Below are positions 8,875-18,110 of a stretch of DNA of 64,000 nt, piece by piece. The notes beneath the pieces were generated by a model that was not told where the DNA came from, did not search any database, and saw only the letters and a list, made by a program, of their open reading frames with translations. The number at the start of each line of letters is the position of its first letter. The stretch's first letter is position 1. The position numbers were made by a program, and so were the translations under genes. This DNA is from Bacteroidota bacterium (GTDB taxonomy: Bacteria; Bacteroidota; Bacteroidia; Chitinophagales; JADIYW01). Where the stretch lies: assembly GCA_016705125.1 (NCBI GenBank), contig JADIYW010000028.1, positions 62,001 to 126,000 of the forward strand. Direction: 5' to 3'.

Positions 8875-9180
8875 ATGATAAAGACAAAAACACTAATATT
8901 ATATCTAACTTTAATTACTATGCTTTGCATTTCCTTATTCTTAATAAAAAGAAACTTTAGAATAAATAATAATATCAAAAACAGTTTAGAAATTGAGAAA
9001 GATAACCAAACTAAATAATGTGATTTTAAAATGGGAATCCCAGATTTGGTCTATAAAATACCAAGATACGACTCAATAACTATTTATTATTATGAGGCAC
9101 CAATCTTTAGTGCCGCTGGTATTTCATTTGATATTGAAGACAAAAGTCAAGTAGTCGTAGGAATAGAAGAATATGAATAA
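8875..9180 (+). pseudogene. Small membrane-anchored protein interrupted by an in-frame stop
   Basis: ATG 8875 opens a 47-codon frame with one N-terminal hydrophobic helix (LILYLTLITMLCISLFLI) that ends at TAA 9016-9018. The same frame continues directly afterwards through 53 more codons to TAA 9178-9180. That second half (from ATG 9031: MGIPDLVYKIPRYDSITIYY and on) has normal amino-acid composition. One nonsense change in a roughly 101-residue membrane or periplasmic protein is the simplest reading. Two separate tiny genes are possible. The family is not recognised. Confidence 0.4.
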
Positions 9181-9200
9181 AAAAAATTAGAGATAATTTT

Positions 9201-9311
9201 CCCCAACTAGTCCAAGTATAGTAAAAAAGACCCCCAACTAGTCCAAGTATATTTAAAAATAAAAAACTTGTTCAAGTATGCAGATAGGCATGGTGGGGAG
9301 CGTACTTGGAC
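9201..9311 (+). repeat. REP-motif cluster
   Basis: Two direct copies of CCCCAACTAGTCCAAGTAT (9201-9219 and 9232-9250) are followed by a full hairpin (9270-9311): TTCAAGTATGC pairing with GCGTACTTGGA across a 21-base middle, then T6. These are variants of the REP foot next to the RAYT gene, with TCCAAGTA replacing GCGCAAGTA. Confidence 0.65.
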
Positions 9312-9548
9312 TTTTTTATTTTAAGGGATAAGTTGCAACTCTCCTACTTGCGTTGGAAGGTTTCATTTTTGTAACTTTTTTTATCCAAAAAAAATAAAAT
9401 ATAAAAAGGAACGACTATCTTTAATTTATGAAGCCCAATCCTAAAAATCTACAACCTTCACCACACTAATGGTATAGGTGTAGTGGATTATTTAGTATTT
9501 ATTTTTGGTTTAAATTTCAAAAAAAGCATTTTTCAAATTTAAAATAAA

Positions 9549-9556
9549 TATATTTG
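9549..9556 (+). promoter_or_regulatory. Bacteroidota -7 promoter element for the amidase exoprotein
   Basis: TATATTTG fits TAnnTTTG and lies 28 bases upstream of the ATG at 9585. The 273-base stretch 9312-9584 that contains it shows no coding frame; it holds only a degenerate REP-like CCTACTTGCG at about 9342 and AT-rich sequence. Confidence 0.4.
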
Positions 9557-9584
9557 TAAAACTATAAACTTTAAATACCTTTTT

Positions 9585-12500
9585 ATGCTTAAAAATCTTT
9601 TGCTTTGCTTTTTCTTTTGCTTTAGTTTGCAATTAGTTGCCCAACCTCAAATAAAGACTTACACACCACCAACCACTTACAATTTATTTTTTGAAGAGGC
9701 CTATGCTCTTTATCCGCAAATACCAAGAGGATTACTCGAGGCTGTTGCCTATAATCAAACTCATATAAGAGATATCAATAGCAAAAACGAACCAGTATCA
9801 TGTAATGGAATGCCCTTGCCAAGTGGAGTGATGGGCTTATTTGAAAATGGAAAAGGTGTTTTTAGAGAAAACCTAAAAACAGTTTCAAAATTATCTGGTT
9901 TTTCAGTAAATGAGATAAAAAACAACCCAAGAATAAATATATTATCCTATGCTAAATCCTATGTTGCATTATTAAATATTCAAAAAATTGAATCAAATCG
10001 GGCACTTGAACAATATCCTATATTAGTTGCCCTAAGCGAATTGCCGCTCAATAACGATAGAGTTGATAATTTTGCTTTAGATGCGCAAATCTATGGTTTT
10101 TATACCTTTATGAACGATAAAGAAAATAAAAAGCTTTTTAAAATAGAAGAGAATTTAGACCTCAAAACTTTTTTTGGAAAAAATTATGCTATTTTAAGTG
10201 CAAAATCCATTATTTTAAATGAAGCACAAATTGAGGCAGATAAAGAAGTTTATAACCCTTCGAATTCTACTGCGAATAGAATTTTATCTACAGATTATGC
10301 TCCTGCAATATTGGATTTAACCACCTGTAATTATAGTTCAAGAAGTGGGACGGCCATTTCGGCATACACCATACATACCGTTCAAGGTTCTTATGCAGGA
10401 TGTATTTCGTGGTTCAAAAACTGCAGTGCATCTGCCTCCTCACACTATGTAGTACGGTCGAGTGATGGACAAGTAACCCAAATGGTACTTGAATCGAATA
10501 AGGCATGGCATGTAGGCTCCGAAAATCCTTATACAATCGGTACAGAGCATGAGGGATATGTAAATGATCCTTCATGGTATACACCCGCAATGTACGCTAG
10601 TTCGGCAGATATTGTTCGAGATGTAATTAATAGCGGATATGGAATTAATGCTTTAAGAACTTTTTTTGGCGATGCCACAGTAGGAATTAATACCTTGGGT
10701 GCCTGCGTTAAAATAAAAGGACATCAACATTTTCCAAACCAAACCCATGTCGACCCAGGCATCAATTGGAATTGGGAATATTTTTATACATTGGTAAATA
10801 ATAATCCAACAATCACAACATTCACAACGGCCACTGGTACAATTACCGATCCGGGTGGAAGTGCAGCCGATTATGCTAATGATATTCGTCAATGCCAACT
10901 TATTAATCCGCCTAGTTCATCAAGCATTTCACTAACCTTTACTAGTTTTAATTTAGAAAACAATTGGGATTTTCTATTGGTTTTTAATGGAACCAATAAT
11001 CAGGCGCCTTTGATAGGAAAATACACAGGAACAGTAAATCCGGGCACACTTGTGGCGTCTTCAGGAAAAATATATATGGAACTTAGAACAGATTGTGCTA
11101 CAACAGCGCCTGGATTTGTGGCCAATTGGACGGCTACTGTAGCCGACATAATTCCGCCTACCACTTCCGTGAATGCTCCAAGCACATGGATAACAGGTGA
11201 TTTCAATGCTAGTTTTACCGACAATGACAATATTGGCATTGCTCAATCTTATTATCAAGTTATTGATTTTGATGGCACAAATTGGCAAGGAAATCCAAAT
11301 TCTGGATTTATGAATGAAACCTTTACAGGCACTACAATTCCAAGTAATTGGACAAATAGCGCTGGCACATGGTCTCTGTTAACAAACCAATTAATTCAAA
11401 CAGATGAGGCTAATGCAAACACAAATTTAAATGCGCCATTAACACAAACCAACAGCTCCAATTATTTATATCATTTTAAAATGAAAATTGAAGGTAGTGG
11501 CACAAATAGAAGAGCTGGTTTTCATTTTTTTAGTGATAATGGAACCATGGCCAATAGAAACAATTCTTATTTTGTCTTTTTCAGAAATAGCGACAATAAA
11601 TTACAAATTTATGAAACCACTAATGATGTTTTCACTTTAATGGCAGATTTACCGCTTAATATTCCAGCAGGAATTGAGCACGATGTTAAAATTAATTACA
11701 ACCCTATATCTGGGAAAATTGATGTGTATTTTAACAACACATTTGCCGGTTCATGGACAGACCCTACTCCACTTACAAGCGGTACTCATATTTCTTTCAG
11801 AACAGGAAATTGCAAAACAACCTTTGACCAATTGTCAGTATATAAATCTAGAAATTCGACTGTAACCGTTACTGTCGGTGCAAATAAAGATATCAGATAT
11901 AGCAATCCTAGTGTTGCCGTTTCAAGTGCTAAAATCCATTCATTAGCAAGAGACTTATCGAATAATTGGTCGAGTGTAAGTACGGCTTCTCCAAATATCG
12001 ATTTTACAATTCCCAATGCTATTGCTACAATTAATGATGGACTTTCGGCCGATATAAGTACTACAAACAATGGAACACAACTAAGTGCTAATTGGACAGC
12101 TTCAACTGATGCCAATTCAGGAATAAGCAATTACGAATACGCCATTGGCACAACCCTAGGTGGAACAAATATTGTAAATTACACCAATTGTGGAACAAAC
12201 CTTAGTATAACCAAAACTGGATTAACCCTAGTAGGAAATCAAATTTACTATATTAGTGTCAGAGCAAAAAATGGAGCTGGATTATATTCCACTGTAAAAA
12301 CATCAAATGGACAAACTTATATTGCTTCTTGTGGAACCGATATTTATGAATCAAACGAAACAAAAGCAACTGCTAAATCAATAGGTTCAAACATTAATAG
12401 AACTGCTTTAATATGCCAAAACACCGACATCGATTGGCTTAAATTTACCAATACGAGCACTAAGAAAAACATAAATGTGCTATTGTCTACCTTGCCTGCC

Positions 12501-13013
12501 GATTATGATTTACAATTATACAACAATAGCAATGTTTTGTTATTCTCATCCGTCAACGCTGGCACTACAAACGAGAGTATAATTTATAACAATGCTCCAG
12601 TTGGCACTTATTTTATCAAAATTTATGGCTATAATGGAGCTTTTCACCCTAGTTTAAATTATACCATTAGGGCTTCAACATCATCTGTAGCCTACCGAAA
12701 TGCTGGCATAAATAACAATACCAAGGAAATAAACGAAGAGAATGAAATAGAATTGGTTAAAATAAGCGCAAATATCACTAACCCTGCAAAAATGGGAGAA
12801 GCTGCAAAAGTAAATATTTTCAATTACGAAGGCATTGCCAATTTTAGATTATTTGATTTACAAGGCAAAGAAATTATGGCTCAATCGAATATACAGATAG
12901 AAAGAAACAGTACAAATGATTTTGTAATTCCAAGTTCGCTTCAATCTGGATTATATTTATTTTTTATTGAATTAGAAAATCAAACCATAAACTTAAAGGT
13001 TTTCATAAATTAA
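9585..13013 (+). CDS. Secreted multidomain N-acetylmuramoyl-L-alanine amidase-like protein with T9SS tail
   Basis: A 1142-residue exoprotein. Signal peptide: residues 1-20, ending LQLVAQ. Residues 30-220 form a helical region recalling lysozyme/transglycosylase domains (GLLEAVAYNQTH, GVMGLFENGKG). Residues 235-405 resemble an amidase_2/PGRP domain: His264 in YTIHTVQGS and a GHQHFPNQTHVDPGINW motif near 379-396, matching the usual zinc ligands. A CUB-like domain follows (about 410-515), then a concanavalin-like beta region (570-770), a fibronectin-like part (815-905), a pre-peptidase C-terminal (PPC) domain (about 915-1030), and a T9SS tail (QSGLYLFFIE near the end). Role inferred: cell-wall hydrolysis outside the cell, for defence, predation or scavenging. 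Confidence 0.82.
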   Translation: MLKNLLLCFFFCFSLQLVAQPQIKTYTPPTTYNLFFEEAYALYPQIPRGLLEAVAYNQTHIRDINSKNEPVSCNGMPLPSGVMGLFENGKGVFRENLKTVSKLSGFSVNEIKNNPRINILSYAKSYVALLNIQKIESNRALEQYPILVALSELPLNNDRVDNFALDAQIYGFYTFMNDKENKKLFKIEENLDLKTFFGKNYAILSAKSIILNEAQIEADKEVYNPSNSTANRILSTDYAPAILDLTTCNYSSRSGTAISAYTIHTVQGSYAGCISWFKNCSASASSHYVVRSSDGQVTQMVLESNKAWHVGSENPYTIGTEHEGYVNDPSWYTPAMYASSADIVRDVINSGYGINALRTFFGDATVGINTLGACVKIKGHQHFPNQTHVDPGINWNWEYFYTLVNNNPTITTFTTATGTITDPGGSAADYANDIRQCQLINPPSSSSISLTFTSFNLENNWDFLLVFNGTNNQAPLIGKYTGTVNPGTLVASSGKIYMELRTDCATTAPGFVANWTATVADIIPPTTSVNAPSTWITGDFNASFTDNDNIGIAQSYYQVIDFDGTNWQGNPNSGFMNETFTGTTIPSNWTNSAGTWSLLTNQLIQTDEANANTNLNAPLTQTNSSNYLYHFKMKIEGSGTNRRAGFHFFSDNGTMANRNNSYFVFFRNSDNKLQIYETTNDVFTLMADLPLNIPAGIEHDVKINYNPISGKIDVYFNNTFAGSWTDPTPLTSGTHISFRTGNCKTTFDQLSVYKSRNSTVTVTVGANKDIRYSNPSVAVSSAKIHSLARDLSNNWSSVSTASPNIDFTIPNAIATINDGLSADISTTNNGTQLSANWTASTDANSGISNYEYAIGTTLGGTNIVNYTNCGTNLSITKTGLTLVGNQIYYISVRAKNGAGLYSTVKTSNGQTYIASCGTDIYESNETKATAKSIGSNINRTALICQNTDIDWLKFTNTSTKKNINVLLSTLPADYDLQLYNNSNVLLFSSVNAGTTNESIIYNNAPVGTYFIKIYGYNGAFHPSLNYTIRASTSSVAYRNAGINNNTKEINEENEIELVKISANITNPAKMGEAAKVNIFNYEGIANFRLFDLQGKEIMAQSNIQIERNSTNDFVIPSSLQSGLYLFFIELENQTINLKVFIN

Positions 13014-13192
13014 ATTAAAAAATAACAACATTTGCAAAGGTTTACTAAAATAAACTTTATCGGTTTTAATTAATTGTGGCCAAATAATTTATTTTTTTTT
13101 GCAAAAAATGAATTATTTTAGGATATAAACAGTTTATTGTTTTTGCGTGTATATAATTTTTGTAAAAATTTAACAAATTTTGTAAATTCGCA

Positions 13193-13200
13193 TACATTTG
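13193..13200 (+). promoter_or_regulatory. Bacteroidota -7 promoter element for the SBP-OmpA operon
   Basis: TACATTTG fits TAnnTTTG and lies 20 bases upstream of the ATG at 13221. The 207-base gap before the operon is otherwise AT-rich with no gene seen. Confidence 0.45.
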
Positions 13201-13220
13201 TAATTAAAATTTAAATTAGC

Positions 13221-14999
13221 ATGAATAAATTGACATCGTTAGGAAAAATTGTAATCACGCTTGGAATTGTTGGTTTAATTTGGGGCGGATTATATTTTGC
13301 TAAAAAATCAGGATTAATTACCCGAAAAGCAAAAACATCAGAACAATTGGGCAAAATAGATTTACCCACTGCTCCAGAAAATGCGGCTGAAACGGTACAG
13401 CAATTTAATTTGCCCTCAGATGCGGTGGCAAGTGTAAACAGCCCTGAAATAAGGTTCTTATTGTGGGCGTGGAATTCACAAATGGGCTTAATGTATGCAA
13501 ATGGTGGGCCAGCGACTACAAAAGGTTCATTGATGGAGAAAAATGGCGTAAATTTGAAATTAATCCGCCAAGATGATGTTTCTCAAATGCAAGCCTCTTT
13601 ACTTAAATTTGCAAAAGAATATAAAGACAACCCAGACACCAAGGAAGGAGCTCAATTTGTGGCTATTATGGGCGATGGAGCTGCGGCATTTTTGGCAGGT
13701 ATAAATCCTGAATTAGAAAAAGTAGGTAAAGATTATAGAGCTCAGGTTATTTATTCTTGCGGAAAATCATTGGGTGAGGACAAATTAATGGGACCACCTT
13801 CATGGAAGGCAAACCCACAAACTGCAAAGGGAGGAACTGTAGCATGTTATTTAAGAGATGGCGATTGGAATATTGCTGTAAAATGGGCATCTGACAATGG
13901 CATTAAAGTAAATCCTGATGAAACGACATACGATCCAGAGGCTTTAAATTTTATAGCAACCGAAAGTTATATCGATGCAAGTCAGAAATACATAAATGGA
14001 TATAGTGAGGAGAGAGAAATTGTAAAAAATGGTAAACGAACCAATGAAAAGAAAAAGGTAAAAGTAGATGGTGTGGCCACTTGGACGCCTGGTGATGTTA
14101 TGATAGCTCAGCAAAAAGGTGGATTAGTATCTGTTGTTTCTACCAAAGAATATAGAAGTCAAATGCCAAATGTGGTGATAGGTATTAAAAAATATTGTGA
14201 GGACAATAGTGGTATCATTGAAAAAATGATTGAAAGTATTGGACAAGGTGGCGACCAAGTAAAATCATTCTCATCGGCTTTAGACAAAGCAGGCGACATA
14301 TCAGCTAAAGTATATAATGAGGAAACGGGGCCTTATTGGGTAAAATATTACAAAGGCTTAACAGAAAAAGACAAATTGGGTTATGATGTTGAATTAGGTG
14401 GATCTGGTGTGAGCAATTTGGCCGATAATATGGAATTATTCGGACTTACACCTGGAAGTACCAATGTTTTTGGAATTGTTTATACTACTTTTGGCGATAT
14501 CGTAAAAAAATTATATCCTGAGTTAATGCCTACCTATCCTGGTGTTGATGATATTTTGAATACAAGCTTTTTATCCAATGTGGTAGCACGAACAAAAGAC
14601 ATGAGTTCGGCCGACAAGACCACCTTTACCGATGCAGGTATCAACCAAGTGGTATCAGAAAAAAATTGGAATATAGAATTTCCATCAGGACAAGCCACGC
14701 TTACAACGGAAGCAAAAAGGCAATTAGAAACGCTTTTCAATGACTTAATCGTGGCTAATAATTTGAAAGTAGAAATACATGGACATACAGACAATGTAGG
14801 AAGTCCTGATGCAAATATGAGCTTATCAGAGCAAAGGGCATTTGCCATTAAAACTTGGTTGGAGCAAAAATCAGCTTCTAATTTCCCTGAAGGCAGGGTA
14901 AAAATATTTGCACATGGTCAAACAAACCCAATTGCAAGCAATTCGACGTTAGAGGGAAAAGCAAAAAACAGAAGGGTAAACATAGTAATGGGTAAATAA
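13221..14999 (+). CDS. Membrane-anchored substrate-binding protein fused to OmpA peptidoglycan-binding domain
   Basis: A 592-residue fusion. Residues 7-27 are one hydrophobic helix without a clear cleavage site. Residues from about 55 to 460 look like a type 2 periplasmic solute-binding domain of the NitT/TauT or phosphonate class (FLLWAWNSQMGLMYANGG, FVAIMGDGAAAFL, YDPEALNFIATESYIDA). Residues 482-592 are an OmpA C-terminal domain, with the peptidoglycan-binding Asp in GHTDNVGS (residue 524) and Arg in SLSEQRAFAIK (residue 539). The permease gene follows after 31 bases and the ATPase after that, so this is the receptor of an ABC importer. If the helix stays in the inner membrane, the protein would bridge membrane and wall, like MotB. 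Substrate unknown. Confidence 0.8.
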   Translation: MNKLTSLGKIVITLGIVGLIWGGLYFAKKSGLITRKAKTSEQLGKIDLPTAPENAAETVQQFNLPSDAVASVNSPEIRFLLWAWNSQMGLMYANGGPATTKGSLMEKNGVNLKLIRQDDVSQMQASLLKFAKEYKDNPDTKEGAQFVAIMGDGAAAFLAGINPELEKVGKDYRAQVIYSCGKSLGEDKLMGPPSWKANPQTAKGGTVACYLRDGDWNIAVKWASDNGIKVNPDETTYDPEALNFIATESYIDASQKYINGYSEEREIVKNGKRTNEKKKVKVDGVATWTPGDVMIAQQKGGLVSVVSTKEYRSQMPNVVIGIKKYCEDNSGIIEKMIESIGQGGDQVKSFSSALDKAGDISAKVYNEETGPYWVKYYKGLTEKDKLGYDVELGGSGVSNLADNMELFGLTPGSTNVFGIVYTTFGDIVKKLYPELMPTYPGVDDILNTSFLSNVVARTKDMSSADKTTFTDAGINQVVSEKNWNIEFPSGQATLTTEAKRQLETLFNDLIVANNLKVEIHGHTDNVGSPDANMSLSEQRAFAIKTWLEQKSASNFPEGRVKIFAHGQTNPIASNSTLEGKAKNRRVNIVMGK

Positions 15000-15030
15000 A
15001 AATTTAATTAATACATTTTAATAAACAAAA

Positions 15031-15819
15031 TTGAAATCAATATTAGATATTTTTTCGCCCAATAAAATACTGAATAAAAAGGTATTTAGTTCAATGGTAT
15101 TACTTCAGTTAATAGCTGTTTTAATATTTTGGTTATTTTCAAAGTCTCCCTTTTTTCCGTCAATCAATGACACATATATTGCATTCAAAAAATTAATAAG
15201 CCAAGATGATTTAATTGCTGAATTACTTACTAGTACATTACTTTGCCTACAATCATTAGCAATTGCTGTATTTATCTCTCTTTTAATTTCATATCTTTCA
15301 GTTGTTCCATTTTTTAAGCCATTTGCTTTTATCGTAACCAAATTTAGGTTTTTGACGCTCGTTGGATTATCCTTTTTTTTCAACTTAATTACTCATAGCG
15401 GACATGGTTTAAAAGTATCTTTAATGGTATTTGGCATAACTGTTTTTTTTGTTACAAGTATGCTTAGTGTAATTCAAGGCATTACCAAAAATGAATTTAA
15501 CCACGCCCGTACTTTGAGAATGAAAGAATGGGAAGTTGTAAAGGAGGTTATTATTTTGGGAAAGCTAGACCAAGTTTTTGAAATCATACGACAAACTTTT
15601 GCCATTTCATGGATGATGTTGACTATGGTCGAAGGTATCTCGAGGGCTGAAGGTGGCGTGGGTACACTCCTACTAAATCAAAATAAGCATTTACAATTAG
15701 ATGCCATATTTGCGACCCAAATTGCTATTTTAATAATCGGTATAAGTATGGATTATTTAATCGGTTTTATGAAAAATATGTTTTTTCCTTATGCTAACCT
15801 AACCCTTCAAAACAAATAA
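15031..15819 (+). CDS. ABC transporter permease, NitT/TauT-like
   Basis: A 262-residue inner-membrane permease with about six hydrophobic segments. It carries an EAA-like cytoplasmic loop: FNHARTLRMKEWEVVKEVIIL corresponds to the A-rtLG-s-w--f--V-lP motif of BPD-type permeases and would contact the ATPase. The EGISRAEGGVGTLLLNQ segment is typical of NitT/TauT-type permeases. The start is a TTG at 15031; the next ATG at 15094 would remove the amphipathic N-terminus. The ATPase begins two bases after the stop, and the SBP-OmpA fusion ends 31 bases upstream, so all three form one operon. Confidence 0.85.
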   Translation: MKSILDIFSPNKILNKKVFSSMVLLQLIAVLIFWLFSKSPFFPSINDTYIAFKKLISQDDLIAELLTSTLLCLQSLAIAVFISLLISYLSVVPFFKPFAFIVTKFRFLTLVGLSFFFNLITHSGHGLKVSLMVFGITVFFVTSMLSVIQGITKNEFNHARTLRMKEWEVVKEVIILGKLDQVFEIIRQTFAISWMMLTMVEGISRAEGGVGTLLLNQNKHLQLDAIFATQIAILIIGISMDYLIGFMKNMFFPYANLTLQNK

Positions 15820-15821
15820 CA

Positions 15822-16643
15822 ATGGGAGAAGCAATATATAAGGAAGGAAGGTCTTTGATTAAAGTTGAAAATGTTTCCCTTGTTTTGGGTGGTAATCAAA
15901 TTCTAAAAGATGTAAATGCTGAGATAAAGGATTTGATTATTCCTGGTCAAACCATCGGTCAAGTTGTTGGTTTTTTGGGCCCATCAGGTATTGGAAAGAC
16001 CAAATTATTTGAGGTAATGGCGGGATTGATAAATCCTACAAGTGGGCAGGTTTTGATAAATGGAAAGCCGGTTAAAGTAGGTGATTTAGGAGTAGTACAA
16101 CAAAACTATCCCTTATTTAACCACAGAACAGTATTGGGTAATTTGGAAATTGCTGCAAAGAAAAACCTAAAAGATGCAGTAGCCAGAAAAACAAAGATTG
16201 ATGATTACCTCAATCGCTTTAGATTAAAAGAAACCATCAATTTATACCCTGCACAATTATCAGGTGGACAAAGACAAAGAGTCGCCATCATACAACAATT
16301 GCTTTGTTCGGAGCATTTTTTATTATTAGACGAACCATTTTCTGGTTTGGATACCATAATGGTGGAAGAAGTATGCCAATTGATATCCGAAATTGCCCAT
16401 TTGCATGAAGACAATACCATCATTATCGTAAGTCACGACATTGTTTCCACTGCTAGCATTTCAGATACCCTTTGGCTAATGGGTCGCGATAAAGATGAGA
16501 AAGGCAATGTGATTCCTGGTTCGAAGATTAAATATACTTACAATTTGATTGAAAAAGGATTGGCATGGCAAAAGGGTATACACGAAAGTGATGCATTTAA
16601 TACACTGATAAAAGAGGTGAAAAATTTATTTCCTACTCTATAA
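15822..16643 (+). CDS. ABC transporter ATP-binding protein, NitT/TauT-like
   Basis: A 273-residue nucleotide-binding subunit. Walker A is GPSGIGKT, the Q-loop lies in GVVQQNYPLF, the ABC signature is LSGGQRQRVA, and Walker B is FLLLDEPFSGLD, with switch His in VSHD. A C-terminal extension of about 50 residues (NVIPGSKIKYTYNLIEKG and on) is longer than in simple TauB-type ATPases. It shares the operon with the permease and the OmpA-fused binding protein. The energising role is clear; the substrate is not. Confidence 0.9.
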   Translation: MGEAIYKEGRSLIKVENVSLVLGGNQILKDVNAEIKDLIIPGQTIGQVVGFLGPSGIGKTKLFEVMAGLINPTSGQVLINGKPVKVGDLGVVQQNYPLFNHRTVLGNLEIAAKKNLKDAVARKTKIDDYLNRFRLKETINLYPAQLSGGQRQRVAIIQQLLCSEHFLLLDEPFSGLDTIMVEEVCQLISEIAHLHEDNTIIIVSHDIVSTASISDTLWLMGRDKDEKGNVIPGSKIKYTYNLIEKGLAWQKGIHESDAFNTLIKEVKNLFPTL

Positions 16644-16668
16644 ATCGTTTATTTTAATCCATTAAGAA

Positions 16669-17967
16669 TTAATCAAAAACTGCCACCGAAATTCCATCTT
16701 CTTTTGAAGGCCAATTTGGGGTATTTAGTATTCTACCATTAAAATCAAACCGAACACTTTGTCGAGGTAGAGCCGAAGGAAAAAAGAAATCAACGCCTTT
16801 CAAGGATAGTAAAACCTCGAAAAGAGGTATACTCGTTAGGTCAGTTCGCATATTTCTATTAGCATCATACAAGAAAAAGGCCAAACTATTGAGCTCGGGG
16901 GCACAAAATTGCGCTGTTGACAGTTCCGTTTCATTTACTTTTAAAACATCTCTACCCGTCCAAACTGCCTTTGAAGCACTAAAAAAAACGGAAACAGCCT
17001 GCTCATCATTTGCAGGAACGGATGACAATGCACTATTTAATAAACTACTTTTTGGAGGAAAAGAGCGCAAATAAACCAACTTATCTGATCTTAAAAATGG
17101 CTCTCTATAAAAATGAAAAGACCTATCTCCTGGTTTATTGGATGAAATATTAAATTCGTAATATGTACCTTTCTTCGCATTCATTGGCCCCCATCTTCCG
17201 TTTTCATCAGCAACAAAAGAAAAATTAGGTGTTTCACTTATTCTAAAACCATTATTTGGATTAACTTCATACACATCAACAGATGTGCCGTTGCCTACAA
17301 AATTTTCAATAAAACTTACTACTTTACCCGATATAATTGGATTTTCTTCCTCTATAATATCCGTTGTTGTTGGCAATTTTCCAGTAAATAACTTATAAAT
17401 AGCAGTAAAAGTAGCTGGGCAAGCAATGATTTCATTATGATCAATATCATCCAATTCTAAATTAATTGCACCATCTATTGAATCACTGTCAAATACTACA
17501 TAATCCGTTTTGGTCCAAATATTTAAAGTGGTCACTAAGGGAGAAGGAACTGTTTCTCTTTCACTTAAAAAAGGCGCGACCATAGCAAGGTTTAAAATAT
17601 TTTTAGCATTTTCAGGATCTTTACAATAATTATAGGACAGCCCTCCTCCCATTGAATGTCCAATTAAATTTACCTGCTTTGCTCCTGTTTCTTTTAATAC
17701 TGTTTTTATAAATTTCACCAAAGGTTGAATATTTCTGGCATCATTACTAAAAGTATTCCAGTCAAAAACAAATATTTTTTCTTGGGGAAAACCATTTGAT
17801 GTAAAGCGTTTAGCCATCCATTCATACGAATCTCCACTACCCAAATAACCATGTACCATAACTATTGGAGTAACACCATCAAAAATTACAGTGTCAGAAT
17901 TATCCTTTTTGCAAAAAGTAAGCAAAAGTAAAAGGAAAATAAAAGTAGGAAAACGAAAATATTTCAA
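16669..17967 (-). CDS. Lipoprotein alpha/beta-hydrolase (esterase/lipase)
   Basis: A 432-residue predicted lipoprotein: hydrophobic start with lipobox LLTFC and Cys19. The alpha/beta-hydrolase domain follows with oxyanion motif HGYLG (39-43) and nucleophile Ser105 in GHSMGGG. Residues from about 195 to 275 resemble a carboxypeptidase-regulatory/transthyretin-like module (ISGKVVSFIENFVGNGTSVDVYEV); the remaining C-terminus is unassigned. Layout resembles secreted class I or class II bacterial lipases with an added accessory domain. It is convergent with the ABC operon and divergent from the tetR gene. Substrate unknown. Confidence 0.78.
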   Translation of the reverse strand: MKYFRFPTFIFLLLLLTFCKKDNSDTVIFDGVTPIVMVHGYLGSGDSYEWMAKRFTSNGFPQEKIFVFDWNTFSNDARNIQPLVKFIKTVLKETGAKQVNLIGHSMGGGLSYNYCKDPENAKNILNLAMVAPFLSERETVPSPLVTTLNIWTKTDYVVFDSDSIDGAINLELDDIDHNEIIACPATFTAIYKLFTGKLPTTTDIIEEENPIISGKVVSFIENFVGNGTSVDVYEVNPNNGFRISETPNFSFVADENGRWGPMNAKKGTYYEFNISSNKPGDRSFHFYREPFLRSDKLVYLRSFPPKSSLLNSALSSVPANDEQAVSVFFSASKAVWTGRDVLKVNETELSTAQFCAPELNSLAFFLYDANRNMRTDLTSIPLFEVLLSLKGVDFFFPSALPRQSVRFDFNGRILNTPNWPSKEDGISVAVFD

Positions 17968-18081
17968 TTTTTAAAAATTTAATTTTGAATTGCAATATTA
18001 AACAAATCAAACATAAATAAATGAATAAAGTTGAAATTCGATTTAAAAAAATTTATAGGATAAGGATAAAAATAAATAATT

Positions 18082-18089
18082 TACTTTTG
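18082..18089 (+). promoter_or_regulatory. Bacteroidota -7 promoter element for the TetR gene
   Basis: TACTTTTG fits TAnnTTTG and lies 21 bases upstream of the ATG at 18111. No clear -33 TTTG is visible. Confidence 0.45.
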
Positions 18090-18110
18090 TATTTTGCAAT
18101 AAATTAAACC

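Noticed and set aside
9016..9018. Selenocysteine or recoding at the in-frame stop
   Set aside because: The codon is TAA, not TGA, and no supporting structure is visible.
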